Notes: generated from the letters alone by a model not told the origin. 64,000 nt of DNA from UBA1181 sp045226255 (GCA_045226255.1 JBGVCG010000035.1:35057-99056), one strand, 5' to 3'; positions 19,408-27,840 are shown, numbered from the stretch's first letter. Translations and numbers: made by a program.

Positions 19408-19430
19408 TACATTCGCGATAACAATGTTAT
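19408..19430 (+). promoter_or_regulatory. Promoter -7 region and palindrome upstream of the Crp/Fnr gene
   Basis: TACATTCG (19408-19415) is a near-consensus -7 element. Directly after it is ATAACA-A-TGTTAT (19418-19430), a perfect 13-base palindrome located where transcription should start. The regulator is encoded 20 bases downstream, so autorepression is a reasonable guess. Confidence 0.45.
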
Positions 19431-19449
19431 TGAACATATTTTGAACGAA

Positions 19450-20151
19450 ATGATAAAAAAGGGAGAACAAGAGAATCCAAGCATAGAAGAAGTTTCGACA
19501 GTATGGAACGTGCTGACAGAAGAGCAACTGACTTATCTGAAAGCAAACTATATCGTACGTAAATATAAGAAAAACGAAATCATTTACTGTGAGGGTGAGA
19601 CACCGACGCACGTTCTATGCGTCGCAAAAGGAAAGTTGAAGATTTACAGGATTGGCACTGGTGGCAGGAGTCAAATCGTCAGGATGGTGAAACCTGGAGA
19701 AATGCTCGCTTACAGAGCAATGTTCGCACAAGAAAATTTTGTCACGAACGCATGCGCTTTCGAGCCCTCCGTCATCTACATGATCCCTCAGACAGTCATT
19801 CACAACTTAATCGTTCAAAACAGCGAGTTGGCTTGGTACTTCATCCAAAAGCTATCCACCGACTTAGGTATTGCGGACAAGAGAGCCGTCACACTCACAC
19901 AAAAGCACGTAAGAGGCAGACTCGCGGAATCACTCCTATTCCTACGGGACAACTACGGATACGAGGAAGACAACGCAACCATCAATGTACGCTTGTCAAG
20001 GGAGGATTTGGCCAGTCTATCCAACATGACCACTTCCAACGCAATACGAACCCTTTCCGGGCTAGCACACGAGAACATCATTGAACTAGACGGAAGGAAA
20101 ATTAAAATATTGGACGAAAAATATCTAGTCACTTTAAGCAAAATCGGATAA
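19450..20151 (+). CDS. Crp/Fnr-family transcriptional regulator
   Basis: 233 residues from the ATG at 19450; an in-frame TTG at 19441 is less likely. Residues ~20-125 form a cyclic-nucleotide-binding-like beta barrel (EIIYCEGETPTHVLCVAKG, RMVKPGEMLAYRAMF). Residues ~150-215 are a winged helix (RLAESLLFLRDNYG, LSREDLASLSNMTTSNAIR). There are no N-terminal cysteines for a 4Fe-4S cluster, so it is not a classical Fnr oxygen sensor; the ligand is unknown. It lies downstream of porU and 2 bases upstream of tyrA, implying translational coupling with tyrA. Confidence 0.92.
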   Translation: MIKKGEQENPSIEEVSTVWNVLTEEQLTYLKANYIVRKYKKNEIIYCEGETPTHVLCVAKGKLKIYRIGTGGRSQIVRMVKPGEMLAYRAMFAQENFVTNACAFEPSVIYMIPQTVIHNLIVQNSELAWYFIQKLSTDLGIADKRAVTLTQKHVRGRLAESLLFLRDNYGYEEDNATINVRLSREDLASLSNMTTSNAIRTLSGLAHENIIELDGRKIKILDEKYLVTLSKIG

Positions 20152-20153
20152 AC

Positions 20154-20996
20154 ATGACAATAGGAATTATCGGGCTAGGACTCATTGGAGGATCAATGGC
20201 CATAGACTTGCGCAGAACAAAATACGCAGACCATTTCATCGGATACGACCAAGCGGACTTGAATGCCCTAACCGCACAAAGAATAGGACTTGTGGACGAA
20301 ATACTGCCTTACGAGGAACTCGTCAAAAAAAGCGATTTGATCCTGTTATCAGTGCCTGTAAGCGCAGCGACCAAGCTTCTATCCGATATATTGGACAAAA
20401 TAAACGACGACCAGGTGGTAGTCGACACTTGCTCCACCAAGGAGAAGTTGAACGATTCCGTACACTATCATCCTAGAAGGAAAAACTATGTAGCCTCCCA
20501 CCCTATGGCTGGAACTGAGTTCTGCGGTCCATGGGCAGCGGTGCCAAACCTATTTGCGGGAAGGGCTGGAATCATCTGCAATGCAGAGGACTCAGACCCT
20601 AAAGCAATCGAATTAGTCAGGAAGATGTACGACTGTTTGAACATGCGCATCATATACATGAGGGCAGCCCATCATGACGTACACACAGCATACGTATCAC
20701 ACATCTCCCACATCATCTCCTTTGCCCTCGCATTGACAGTATTGGACAAGGAAAAGAACGAGAAGAACATTTTCGACTTAGCATCAGGAGGATTCGCATC
20801 AACCGCCAGATTGGCGAAAAGTAATGCGGACATGTGGGTTCCGATTTTCATGCAAAACAAAGAAAACGTATTATCCGTATTAGACTCTTACATGGATAAA
20901 CTAGGAGAGTTCAAAGAGGCGCTGAACAACAACGAAGAAGACAAGCTAAGAAAACTGATTGACGACGCCAACAGGATAAAAAGGATTCTACGATAA
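20154..20996 (+). CDS. tyrA: Prephenate dehydrogenase
   Basis: 280 residues; oxidatively decarboxylates prephenate to 4-hydroxyphenylpyruvate in tyrosine synthesis. The N-terminus has the Rossmann motif GIIGLGLIGGSMA, followed by VDTCSTKEKL and SHPMAGTE (substrate-binding His). The helical dimerisation domain begins near residue 160 (HHDVHTAYVSHISHIISFAL). No chorismate mutase domain is attached. It follows the Crp/Fnr gene by 2 bases and ends with a strong terminator. A degenerate copy of its last ~40 bases plus the terminator lies near 21885. Confidence 0.94.
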   Translation: MTIGIIGLGLIGGSMAIDLRRTKYADHFIGYDQADLNALTAQRIGLVDEILPYEELVKKSDLILLSVPVSAATKLLSDILDKINDDQVVVDTCSTKEKLNDSVHYHPRRKNYVASHPMAGTEFCGPWAAVPNLFAGRAGIICNAEDSDPKAIELVRKMYDCLNMRIIYMRAAHHDVHTAYVSHISHIISFALALTVLDKEKNEKNIFDLASGGFASTARLAKSNADMWVPIFMQNKENVLSVLDSYMDKLGEFKEALNNNEEDKLRKLIDDANRIKRILR

Positions 20997-21153
20997 AGAC
21001 AAACACATAGACCATTCAACGAGCGTTTGTGCAGATGCACAAACGCTTTTTTCATGACTTCATCAATGCACCACCCAAAGTCATCCAAGCCTTTGCAATT
21101 TATTGATTTTCAATATTCTATATGTAATAACATTAAAAATGATGAAGTCTAGA
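20957..21153. repeat. tyrA 3' end plus downstream spacer, first copy (A-B) of a degenerate duplication
   Basis: Unit A (20957-21056: the last ~40 bases of tyrA and its terminator) and unit B (21061-21153: spacer containing TATTGATTTTCAAT and GATGAAGTC) recur as B'-A' at 21789-21985 in the same orientation. The copies are about 80-90% identical in the best parts by eye. Confidence 0.8.
21022..21052 (+). terminator. Terminator of tyrA
   Basis: 11-bp perfect stem AGCGTTTGTGC/GCACAAACGCT with loop AGAT, then T6. Confidence 0.93.
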
Positions 21154-21186
21154 GAAAAATGTTGCCGTATTATTACATGATATTTT

Positions 21187-21194
21187 TATATTTG
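21187..21194 (+). promoter_or_regulatory. -7 element for the 133-residue membrane protein
   Basis: TATATTTG fits the consensus exactly; a TTG at 21162-21164 is slightly far away for a -33 element. The start codon is 30 bases downstream. Confidence 0.6.
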
Positions 21195-21224
21195 TGAAGT
21201 TGTATATTATAAAAGATTTAACCT

Positions 21225-21626
21225 ATGAAGACAATAAATGAAATGACAGACGATGAGCTCGTCAAATATTACATCTCAAGAAGGTTGGATGGTATACCAA
21301 CTAGGGAGTTGATAAAAGGAATGAATGCGAACAAACTTCCTGACGAGCGACTACGCAAGGTTGTGGACGAGTTGATAAAGATAGATAGGGCGAGTCGTAA
21401 GGAAGAAGAAGCAGAAGAGAAAAAAGCCCATCGAATAACAGGTCTAATAAAAATGGCAGGTGGAGTTTTGCTTTTTATCTTCGGATATATCCTTTATAAT
21501 TTGACAATAGGGGCAGGCATAATATTTGTGTTTAACATTGTTGTTTGGGCGATAGCCGTCTTCTTATTTTTGGTTGGAATTGCGCAACTGATAAGAGGAT
21601 TAAATCTTGGAAAGTCAAAAGATTAA
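21225..21626 (+). CDS. Small membrane protein of unknown function
   Basis: 133 residues, not recognised as a named family. The N-terminal ~65 residues are charged and helical (TDDELVKYY, LPDERLRKVVDELIKI, then a Lys/Glu-rich stretch). Two closely spaced transmembrane helices follow at roughly 72-95 and 97-121, and the tail is short and basic. It has its own consensus -7 element. It sits between two degenerate copies of the tyrA 3' region, so it may have arrived or moved by recombination. The first residues MTDDELVKYY resemble those of the ECF sigma factor at 13518 (MTDEELVKLY), probably by chance. Confidence 0.7.
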   Translation: MKTINEMTDDELVKYYISRRLDGIPTRELIKGMNANKLPDERLRKVVDELIKIDRASRKEEEAEEKKAHRITGLIKMAGGVLLFIFGYILYNLTIGAGIIFVFNIVVWAIAVFLFLVGIAQLIRGLNLGKSKD

Positions 21627-21659
21627 TTTGCCGATAAAATTAAAGATGATATTTTCATA

Positions 21660-21696
21660 GGAAAAGGAATAGACAAAAAAGGCCTATTCCTTTTCC
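21660..21696 (+). terminator. Hairpin after the small membrane protein gene
   Basis: 13-bp stem GGAAAAGGAATAG/CTATTCCTTTTCC with a 10-base loop. The T-run after it is weak, so it may end transcription imperfectly or stabilise the mRNA. Confidence 0.6.
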
Positions 21697-21788
21697 ATTT
21701 CATATCTGACTGTTTGTTATGTGATGTGTTAATTCGCCCTAGACGTCTAAAGCTTTTGGATCTGGGCCATAGTGATCCTCCTAACGTC

Positions 21789-21985
21789 GTCAATGTGCCC
21801 CCCAAAACACACAATCACCTTAATAACCTATTGATTTTCAATTCACTTTATACAATAACACAGGAAAGTGATGAAGTCAAGACAGATTGACGGCGGCAAT
21901 AGGATAAGAAGGATTCTACGACAAAGACAAACACATAGATCATTCGACGAGTTTTTTGCACGGATGCGCAAGCGTTATTTCGTCA
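21789..21985. repeat. Second copy (B'-A') of the tyrA-tail duplication
   Basis: B' (21789-21883) matches the spacer after tyrA. A' (21885-21985) matches the last ~40 bases of tyrA, including the stop region and a decayed terminator hairpin. The order of the units is swapped relative to the first copy and no open reading frame is kept, so this is a non-coding remnant. The rest of the gap (21986-22130) shows nothing recognisable. Confidence 0.8.
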
Positions 21986-22134
21986 TATAAGGCACGAAAA
22001 CGGCCCGACGAACAAGAACCAAGGAGGCAATCCGTTAGGCCAACAGAGGGCAGAGGAAGGCCATTCTCGAACAAGTCTTAAAGCCACGAAGCACAGACAA
22101 TTCAGTCAAGAACGGTATCAGGAAGAAACAGGGT

Positions 22135-22184
22135 AAAAAAAACGATGTTTTCTAAAATGCCCAAGGCACTAAAGAAAACATCGT
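22135..22184 (-). terminator. Terminator of the exbB-exbD operon
   Basis: 12-bp stem ACGATGTTTTCT/AGAAAACATCGT (22142-22153 with 22173-22184) followed on the minus strand by a T-run, 35 bases after the last exbD stop. Confidence 0.85.
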
Positions 22185-22219
22185 ATTTCTAGGAATAAAG
22201 ACCGATAGGTCTATGAACA

Positions 22220-22696
22220 TTAATAAGCGTTCGCCCTTTCGTTAGCTGTATAGTAAATCTTACGGGCATAAGCCTTACGCAACTCCTGCTTAACATCGGT
22301 CACGACACCCATCTTAGTATCCTTATCCACCTTCAGGGAAACGATCATCAAAGGTTGATCGTTCTCAGGCATTGCATCACGTTTCACGGCAATATAAGAT
22401 CCCACATCAGCAGGTCTCTTAGCGAAAGCGTCATCCAATTGGACACGAGCTTCCGTACCATTTTGTTTCTGCAATTCCCTTTTAGGAACGCCGATATAGA
22501 TGTACTTAGCCAAAGACTTCTTTTCCAACTTAGTTAATTCAGTCGCCTCAGGCAACTTCATATCAACCATCATTGTATTCTCCTTCATCGTTGTTGTGGT
22601 CATAAAGAAGAACAACAACATGAAGATAATATCAGGCAAGGAAGCCGTACTAATAGCAGGCAATCTCTTACCACCTTCTTTACGAAACTTTGCCAT
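22220..22696 (-). CDS. exbD: ExbD/TolR-family biopolymer transport protein (second copy)
   Basis: 158 residues. Near the N-terminus is the single transmembrane helix of ExbD with its essential Asp (TASLPDIIFMLLFFFM, Asp at about residue 22), followed by a periplasmic domain. With ExbB it uses the proton gradient to drive TonB and outer-membrane uptake. The start codon overlaps the stop of the preceding exbD by one base (TAATG), so the pair is translationally coupled. It differs from the first ExbD in its periplasmic part, suggesting a heteromeric ExbD pair. Confidence 0.92.
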   Translation of the reverse strand: MAKFRKEGGKRLPAISTASLPDIIFMLLFFFMTTTTMKENTMMVDMKLPEATELTKLEKKSLAKYIYIGVPKRELQKQNGTEARVQLDDAFAKRPADVGSYIAVKRDAMPENDQPLMIVSLKVDKDTKMGVVTDVKQELRKAYARKIYYTANERANAY

Positions 22697-23295
22697 TATT
22701 GAGCCCCTCCCGCAGCTTGTCCATAATCCTTCGGCTCAGCCTCAGAGATCTTAAGTGGATAATAAGTTTTCACAGCCTCCTGTTCCTCCTCCGTCAATTC
22801 GGTGTATTTACGGCCATCGAACTTCCTTGTGGAAATCTCATCACGGAGTTCATTATAAGCAGCGACCAACTCGTTTTGGACAGAGATATACGCCTGATAA
22901 GAGGTACCACGGTCATTCTGCAATGAAATCACATGCTTAGAAGTAATCTTTGACGGGCCAAAGAAAGGAATATCCACGGTCTCCTTTTCAGGAAGATCCG
23001 ATTTATTGGCAGGATTTGCAATAAACTCCTTCGCTTTTTCCTTCAACCTAGTAACATCCATCACCTCACCATTCACCATCAACTTGTCGTTACTGTTAAC
23101 AAGTACCATCATGATATTTCTCTTGTTAACCTCAACTTCCTCCTTTTTCTCCTTCTTTTCTACCGGAGGGGGCAATGTTCTGAACAGACCTTTATCTGTC
23201 GCCATGGATGTAGTCACAAGGAAAAAGATCAGCAACAAGAAGGATATATCAGCCATTGAGCTTGCATTAATCTCTTGTATTTCTCTTTTTTTCAT
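22696..23295 (-). CDS. exbD: ExbD/TolR-family biopolymer transport protein (first copy)
   Basis: 199 residues from the ATG at 23295; an in-frame TTG nine bases upstream is unlikely. The helix SSMADISFLLLIFFLVTTSM carries the proton-path Asp. A Pro/Lys/Glu-rich spacer (PPPVEKKEKKEE) precedes the periplasmic domain. Together with the downstream exbD it supplies the D subunits of the energising complex. Confidence 0.93.
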   Translation of the reverse strand: MKKREIQEINASSMADISFLLLIFFLVTTSMATDKGLFRTLPPPVEKKEKKEEVEVNKRNIMMVLVNSNDKLMVNGEVMDVTRLKEKAKEFIANPANKSDLPEKETVDIPFFGPSKITSKHVISLQNDRGTSYQAYISVQNELVAAYNELRDEISTRKFDGRKYTELTEEEQEAVKTYYPLKISEAEPKDYGQAAGGAQ

Positions 23296-23307
23296 GACAA
23301 GCAAAAA

Positions 23308-23769
23308 TTATAGTTTCTTAAACAACGAACTACAAATGGTTGCGAGGAATGCAATAGCAGCCAATATGAAAGAACTTACCATACACATATTCGTGATACG
23401 GTATACCCAAGGTTCTTGAGAGCCATCATATCCAGTGATATTAATCACCTTCGTATCTGCGGCGAAATATGTCACAAGGAGCAACACACCCAACGCACCG
23501 ACGAAAATCAAAGGAACCATCACAGACTTAGGGTCAGTCATCAACTTAGACGAGAATGACTTCATTGCGAAAGCAAGTGTCACAAAAGATGCCAAAATGA
23601 TGAAAGCGAACGCTAAGCCAAGGAACATTGGGACAAAAGATGGTGCTTCAATTGAGATTCCATTGCAGACGTACGTTTCAGTACTACCGCAGAAGAAAAT
23701 CAATGTGAAGATTATCGTGAGCGCCACCAATGCCCAAAGTATATACTTAGGGAAATTTAATGTTTGCAT
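23308..23769 (-). CDS. Four-helix membrane protein in the ExbB-ExbD operon
   Basis: 153 residues with four predicted transmembrane segments (about 8-27, 45-69, 83-105 and 128-148). The family function is not known to me. Its constant position between exbB and exbD suggests it belongs to the same inner-membrane complex or is needed for its assembly; that is inference from context. It lies 12 bases upstream of the first exbD. Confidence 0.8.
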   Translation of the reverse strand: MQTLNFPKYILWALVALTIIFTLIFFCGSTETYVCNGISIEAPSFVPMFLGLAFAFIILASFVTLAFAMKSFSSKLMTDPKSVMVPLIFVGALGVLLLVTYFAADTKVINITGYDGSQEPWVYRITNMCMVSSFILAAIAFLATICSSLFKKL

Positions 23770-23812
23770 TTCGATATCGTTTTATTAGATTCAAAAATGG
23801 TTCACCAAAAGA

Positions 23813-24736
23813 TTATTCTACGACAGACACTGAATCTGAAGAAGATTGGGTATAACCTTGGTTAGAGGCACTTGCAGAAGAAGTTGGGAAGTACTCAACA
23901 ACCATGTCGAGCAACTTGATAGAAGCATCTTCCATCTCAGTAGTCAAAGCCTCGATACGAGTCAAAATGAAGTTCAAGAACAATTGAAGAATCATGGCTA
24001 CGATCAAACCGAACACCGTGGTCAACAAAGCCACCTTGATACCACCAGCCACAACCGTTGCGGAGATATCACCTACTTGTTGGATTTTATCGAACGCCTC
24101 GATCATACCGATAACCGTACCCATGAATCCCAACATTGGGGCGAGGGCGATACAAAGGGAAATCCAAGTGATGTTCTTCTCAAGACCACCCATTTGAACG
24201 CTACCGTAAGAAACGACAGTCTTCTCAACAACATCTGGACCCTCGCTGATACGAGACAAACCTTGGTTGAAAATAGAAGCGATAGGGCCTCTCGTGTTTT
24301 TTGAATATTCCAACGCGCCCTCAACATTCTTACTAGCCAAGAACTCCTCAATCTTCTCGAGGAATTTCTTCGTGTTGATAGAAGAAAGGCTCAAAGTGAT
24401 GATACGCTCGATGCACAATGCCAAACCGAGGATCAAGCACAAAGCAACGATTGCCATGAATCCGGCACCACCCTCGATAAACTTAATCTTCAATGCATTG
24501 AAAAGACCCTTGCTCTCTTCCTTAGTAGCTTCTGGAGCCGGAGCTGCTTCTGCCTTAGTTTCTACAGCGGCAGGCTCTTGCACAGCCTCTGCCTGTGGTT
24601 CTTGAGTTTCCTCAGTAGACTCCTGATTGAATGACTGCTCCGTTTGTTCATCAAACGAATCTTGAGCGAAAGAAGCAGTAGCGAAGCCAAGAGACAGAAC
24701 TCCAGCTAATGCTAATGATGCAAAAATTTTTTTCAT
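23813..24736 (-). CDS. exbB: MotA/TolQ/ExbB proton channel protein
   Basis: 307 residues. An N-terminal hydrophobic signal segment (MKKIFASLALAGVLSLGFATASFA) is followed by a Gln/Glu/Ala/Pro-rich stretch (~25-85), then the three-helix ExbB core. The conserved segment WISLCIALAPMLGFMGTVIGMIEAF and the preceding GLSRISEG are typical. It forms the proton channel with the two ExbD proteins encoded downstream. The extra exported N-terminal region is usual for Bacteroidota ExbB proteins. The gene lies directly downstream of tRNA-Ser and could be read from the tRNA promoter. Confidence 0.94.
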   Translation of the reverse strand: MKKIFASLALAGVLSLGFATASFAQDSFDEQTEQSFNQESTEETQEPQAEAVQEPAAVETKAEAAPAPEATKEESKGLFNALKIKFIEGGAGFMAIVALCLILGLALCIERIITLSLSSINTKKFLEKIEEFLASKNVEGALEYSKNTRGPIASIFNQGLSRISEGPDVVEKTVVSYGSVQMGGLEKNITWISLCIALAPMLGFMGTVIGMIEAFDKIQQVGDISATVVAGGIKVALLTTVFGLIVAMILQLFLNFILTRIEALTTEMEDASIKLLDMVVEYFPTSSASASNQGYTQSSSDSVSVVE

Positions 24737-24776
24737 TTTTTTGTTGATTAATTATTAATATTACTTCATTAATTCG

Positions 24777-24864
24777 CGGAGAGAGGGGGATTCGAACCCC
24801 CGATACGCTTTTGACGCATACACGCTTTCCAGGCGTGCCTCTTCAGCCACTCGAGCATCTCTCC
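24777..24864 (-). tRNA. tRNA-Ser (GGA)
   Basis: 88 bases, class II tRNA with a long variable arm (TATGCGTCAAAAGCGTA). The anticodon loop CTGGAAA gives anticodon GGA; the T-loop is GGTTCGAATCC; the acceptor pairs GGAGAGA/TCTCTCC perfectly. Discriminator is G and CCA is not encoded. Confidence 0.96.
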
Positions 24865-24945
24865 TGACTCATTTACAAATCGAGCGCAAATTACAAAAAA
24901 AATAGTTATAAAACACCGAATGTTGAAAATAATTTTATTCGGCTG

Positions 24946-25482
24946 TTACATAAACATTTGGCACCATTTATCGAACCTCTGGAGGGTTTCTTCCCCATAT
25001 TTTTCGAGCTTCATCCGAGCTTTTTTTACGCTTCTTTCCTCTCCAAGATGTGTTTTCGAGTAAAATTTATCCGCAAAACAAATGATCTGCTCCTCGATGG
25101 AGACGGGCAACATATCACGATGCGGAACGGGCAATTCGGCGGAAAGAATGTACGGAAGCGACAACCCCGTTCCCGTGTGGCGCTCGCACACCAACGCATG
25201 CCGATCGAACCCTTCGCTCTTCATCATATCACTTCCCAAGAAACCATGACAGATATATGGGTAATCCCCCTCGCAATACAAATCCGGGGCACAAGTCTTA
25301 ATGATACCGATGTCATGCAACATCGCCGCCTCCTCAATGAACTGCATATCAGCATTCAGCTCGGGCTTACGCTGTGCGATCCGCAACGCAAGGTCCGTAA
25401 CGTCATACGAATGCTTCAAAAGGATATCCTTGCATTTCGGATTTTCTTTATAATATTTGTCAATTATCTCGATAGGATTCAT
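24946..25482 (-). CDS. HD-domain phosphohydrolase-like protein
   Basis: 178 residues from the ATG at 25482 (MNPIEIIDKYY); the longer frame to 25545 adds a Cys-rich extension with no family support. The HD signature is AAMLHDIGI, with a preceding His in LLKHSYDV and later HGFLGSD and CERHTGTGLS completing the metal site. Related small HD proteins hydrolyse nucleotides or phosphate esters; the substrate here is unknown. It follows the transketolase gene after a terminator. Confidence 0.88.
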   Translation of the reverse strand: MNPIEIIDKYYKENPKCKDILLKHSYDVTDLALRIAQRKPELNADMQFIEEAAMLHDIGIIKTCAPDLYCEGDYPYICHGFLGSDMMKSEGFDRHALVCERHTGTGLSLPYILSAELPVPHRDMLPVSIEEQIICFADKFYSKTHLGEERSVKKARMKLEKYGEETLQRFDKWCQMFM

Positions 25483-25571
25483 TGGATTCAAATTATTACA
25501 CATACAATCTATGACAAAAATAATGAAAAAGCATCGATCACACAAATTCGCATGACGATAATCGACAAACG

Positions 25572-25596
25572 AAAAAGGCGGAAGAAATCTTCCGCC
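25572..25596 (-). terminator. Terminator of transketolase
   Basis: 9-bp stem GGCGGAAGA/TCTTCCGCC with a 2-base loop, followed by T5 on the minus strand. Confidence 0.85.
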
Positions 25597-25638
25597 CTAA
25601 TCAATTTTGTCATCGATGGAGAAGTGTACTCCCGTCGA

Positions 25639-27675
25639 CTATATTTTCAAGAAGGAGCAAACCTCCTCGTACACTGACTCTCCGTTGAATCCGAACTTTT
25701 CGTCCAACACCGTGTAAGGTGCAGAATATCCGAAATGATCCAAACCATGCACGAAGCCATTTTTTCCAACCAATCCGCTAATCGTCAGCGACATACCAGC
25801 TGTCATACCATAAACTGGCAGAGTGGAAGGGATAACGGACTCCTGATATTCCTTGCTTTGATTACGGAACACACCCTCTGACGGAGCGGAGACGATCCTA
25901 ATCTTCAAGTTCTTACGTTCCTCCAAGAGCTTCGCACCCTCAAAGAGCGTGGCGACCTCGGATCCGCTCGCCACCATCACCAAATCAGGCGTACCCTTGA
26001 CGTCCTTGACGATGTAGGCGCCCTTGTAGGCCTGCAAAGCCTGCTCGTAGCGATTGCCTTCACATGGAACATCGTTCACGTTCTGGCGGGAAAGGATCAA
26101 AGCGGTCGGAGTATCCGTGTTCTCCATCGCCATCTTCCAAGCGACGGTCGTCTCGTTCACATCGGCAGGGCGAAGCACCAACATGCTATTTTGTCCCTTA
26201 TGGTTCTTCACGCTCTCCAGCAAGCGCACCTGCATCTCCTGCTCGATCGGCTGATGAGTCGGACCGTCCTCCCCTACCCTGAAGGCATCGTGGCTCCAGA
26301 CATACTTCACAGGGATACGCATCAAGGCTGCCATTCTATAGGCTGGTTTCATATAATCGGAGAATACGAAGAACGTACCGCAAGCGGCATAGACACCACC
26401 ATGCAAAGCGATACCATTCATGATGCAAGCCATCGTCAACTCAGAGACACCCGCATTCAGGAATGCTCCTGAGAAATCGCCATGGGCAAGCGGGTGCGTA
26501 TGTTTCAAGAAGCCATCCGTCTTGTCCGAGTTGGAGAGGTCTGCCGAAGCGACGATCATATTCTCCACTTTCTCGGAGAGGAGTCCCAATACCGCAGCGG
26601 AAGCGGAACGGGTCGGTTGGTTCGGTTTTTGTGCGACGGATGCGAAATCGATCTCAGGCAACTTGCCACTGAAGAACTGGTCCAATTTCTTCGCCAGCTC
26701 CGGATTCGCCTTCGCCCACTGAGCCTGCTCGGCCTTCTTGGCGGCGGCGATCTTCGTCAGTTCCGCCTTACGTTCCGCATACAATTTCTTCACCTCAGAG
26801 AAGACAACGAACGGATCGTTCGGGTCGCCACCCAACTTCTCGATGGTCTTCGGGATGCAGACACCCGCCTTGGAAAGCGGTTGTCCGTGCGTAGAGACCT
26901 TATCTTCCATGGAAGAGCCATCCTCAGCGACGCAGCCGATACCCATCGTCGTCTTTCCGATGATCAGGGTTGGGCGCTCATTCTCCTGGTTGGCTTTCTT
27001 CAAGGCGGAAATAATCTCTTCCGCATTGTTTCCATTGATAGTCAACACATTCCAGTTCCATGCCTTATACTTCATCTCGATGTCCTCGGTAGAAACTTCG
27101 TCCACCTTAGTGGAGAGCTGGATATTGTTCGCATCGTAGAACATAATGAGGTTATGCAAACCAAGGTGTCCCGCGATACGTCCCGAACCTTGGGAAATCT
27201 CCTCCTGGATACCACCATCGGAGATGAACGTATAAATCTTATGGCTCATCCATTCGCCGAAGCGAGCGCAGAGGAATCGTTCCGCGATAGCCGCGCCGAC
27301 AGCCATCGTATGGCCCTGTCCCAACGGTCCGGAAGTATTCTCGATGCCATGTTCCAGGCTCACTTCCGGGTGCCCAGGGGTTTTGCTACCCCACTGGCGG
27401 AAAGACTTGATGTCATCCATCGTGAACTTGTCGCACAAGAGCAACACTGAATAGAGCATAGGCGACATGTGCCCAGGGTCCAAGAAAAACCTATCGCGGT
27501 TAATCCAGTTAGGGTCAGTCGGGTCGAAAGTAAGAAACTGGGAATAAAGGATGTTGATGAAATCAGCACCGCCCATTGCGCCTCCGGGGTGACCGGATTT
27601 GGCTTTCTCTACCATCGCAGCGGTCAGAATTCTGATGTTATTCGCCGCACGATTCAGTGTTTGAATGTCTGCCAT
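25639..27675 (-). CDS. tkt: Transketolase
   Basis: 678 residues; moves two-carbon ketol units between sugar phosphates in the non-oxidative pentose phosphate pathway, with thiamine diphosphate. N-terminal segments KSGHPGGAMGGAD and LDPGHMSPMLYSVL are typical. The cofactor loop reads ISDGGIQEEISQGSGRIAG where many enzymes have GDGCLMEG, with FYDANNIQLS after it. The pyrimidine-binding domain (residues ~355-530) has DLSNSDKT and GVSELTMACIMNGIALHGG, and the phosphate-binding HDAFRVGEDGPTHQPIE is intact. The C-terminal domain is complete. The SDGG variant is seen in some Bacteroidota enzymes and should still bind the cofactor. Confidence 0.95.
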   Translation of the reverse strand: MADIQTLNRAANNIRILTAAMVEKAKSGHPGGAMGGADFINILYSQFLTFDPTDPNWINRDRFFLDPGHMSPMLYSVLLLCDKFTMDDIKSFRQWGSKTPGHPEVSLEHGIENTSGPLGQGHTMAVGAAIAERFLCARFGEWMSHKIYTFISDGGIQEEISQGSGRIAGHLGLHNLIMFYDANNIQLSTKVDEVSTEDIEMKYKAWNWNVLTINGNNAEEIISALKKANQENERPTLIIGKTTMGIGCVAEDGSSMEDKVSTHGQPLSKAGVCIPKTIEKLGGDPNDPFVVFSEVKKLYAERKAELTKIAAAKKAEQAQWAKANPELAKKLDQFFSGKLPEIDFASVAQKPNQPTRSASAAVLGLLSEKVENMIVASADLSNSDKTDGFLKHTHPLAHGDFSGAFLNAGVSELTMACIMNGIALHGGVYAACGTFFVFSDYMKPAYRMAALMRIPVKYVWSHDAFRVGEDGPTHQPIEQEMQVRLLESVKNHKGQNSMLVLRPADVNETTVAWKMAMENTDTPTALILSRQNVNDVPCEGNRYEQALQAYKGAYIVKDVKGTPDLVMVASGSEVATLFEGAKLLEERKNLKIRIVSAPSEGVFRNQSKEYQESVIPSTLPVYGMTAGMSLTISGLVGKNGFVHGLDHFGYSAPYTVLDEKFGFNGESVYEEVCSFLKI

Positions 27676-27745
27676 TTGAATTAAAGGAATGAATGAAATT
27701 TTCTGACCGCGAAGTTAATCAAAAATATGTTACGGAAAGAAGAGG

Positions 27746-27795
27746 AGAGTTAAAAATTAAGAATTAAAAGTTAAGAGTTAATAGTTAAGAGTTTA
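27746..27795. repeat. Dispersed intergenic repeat, family A (TTAAGAGTTAA type)
   Basis: A short AT-rich tract of variants of TTAAGAATTAAAAGTTAAGA. Similar tracts lie at 37528-37563 and 57237-57272, always between genes. Confidence 0.6.
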
Positions 27796-27840
27796 GCAAG
27801 GAATATAACGAGGGGAGAATGGAGAAAGGAAGAAGGGTAC

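Noticed and set aside
21623..21814. 63-codon minus-strand frame
   Set aside because: Covers a hairpin and decayed repeat; no support.
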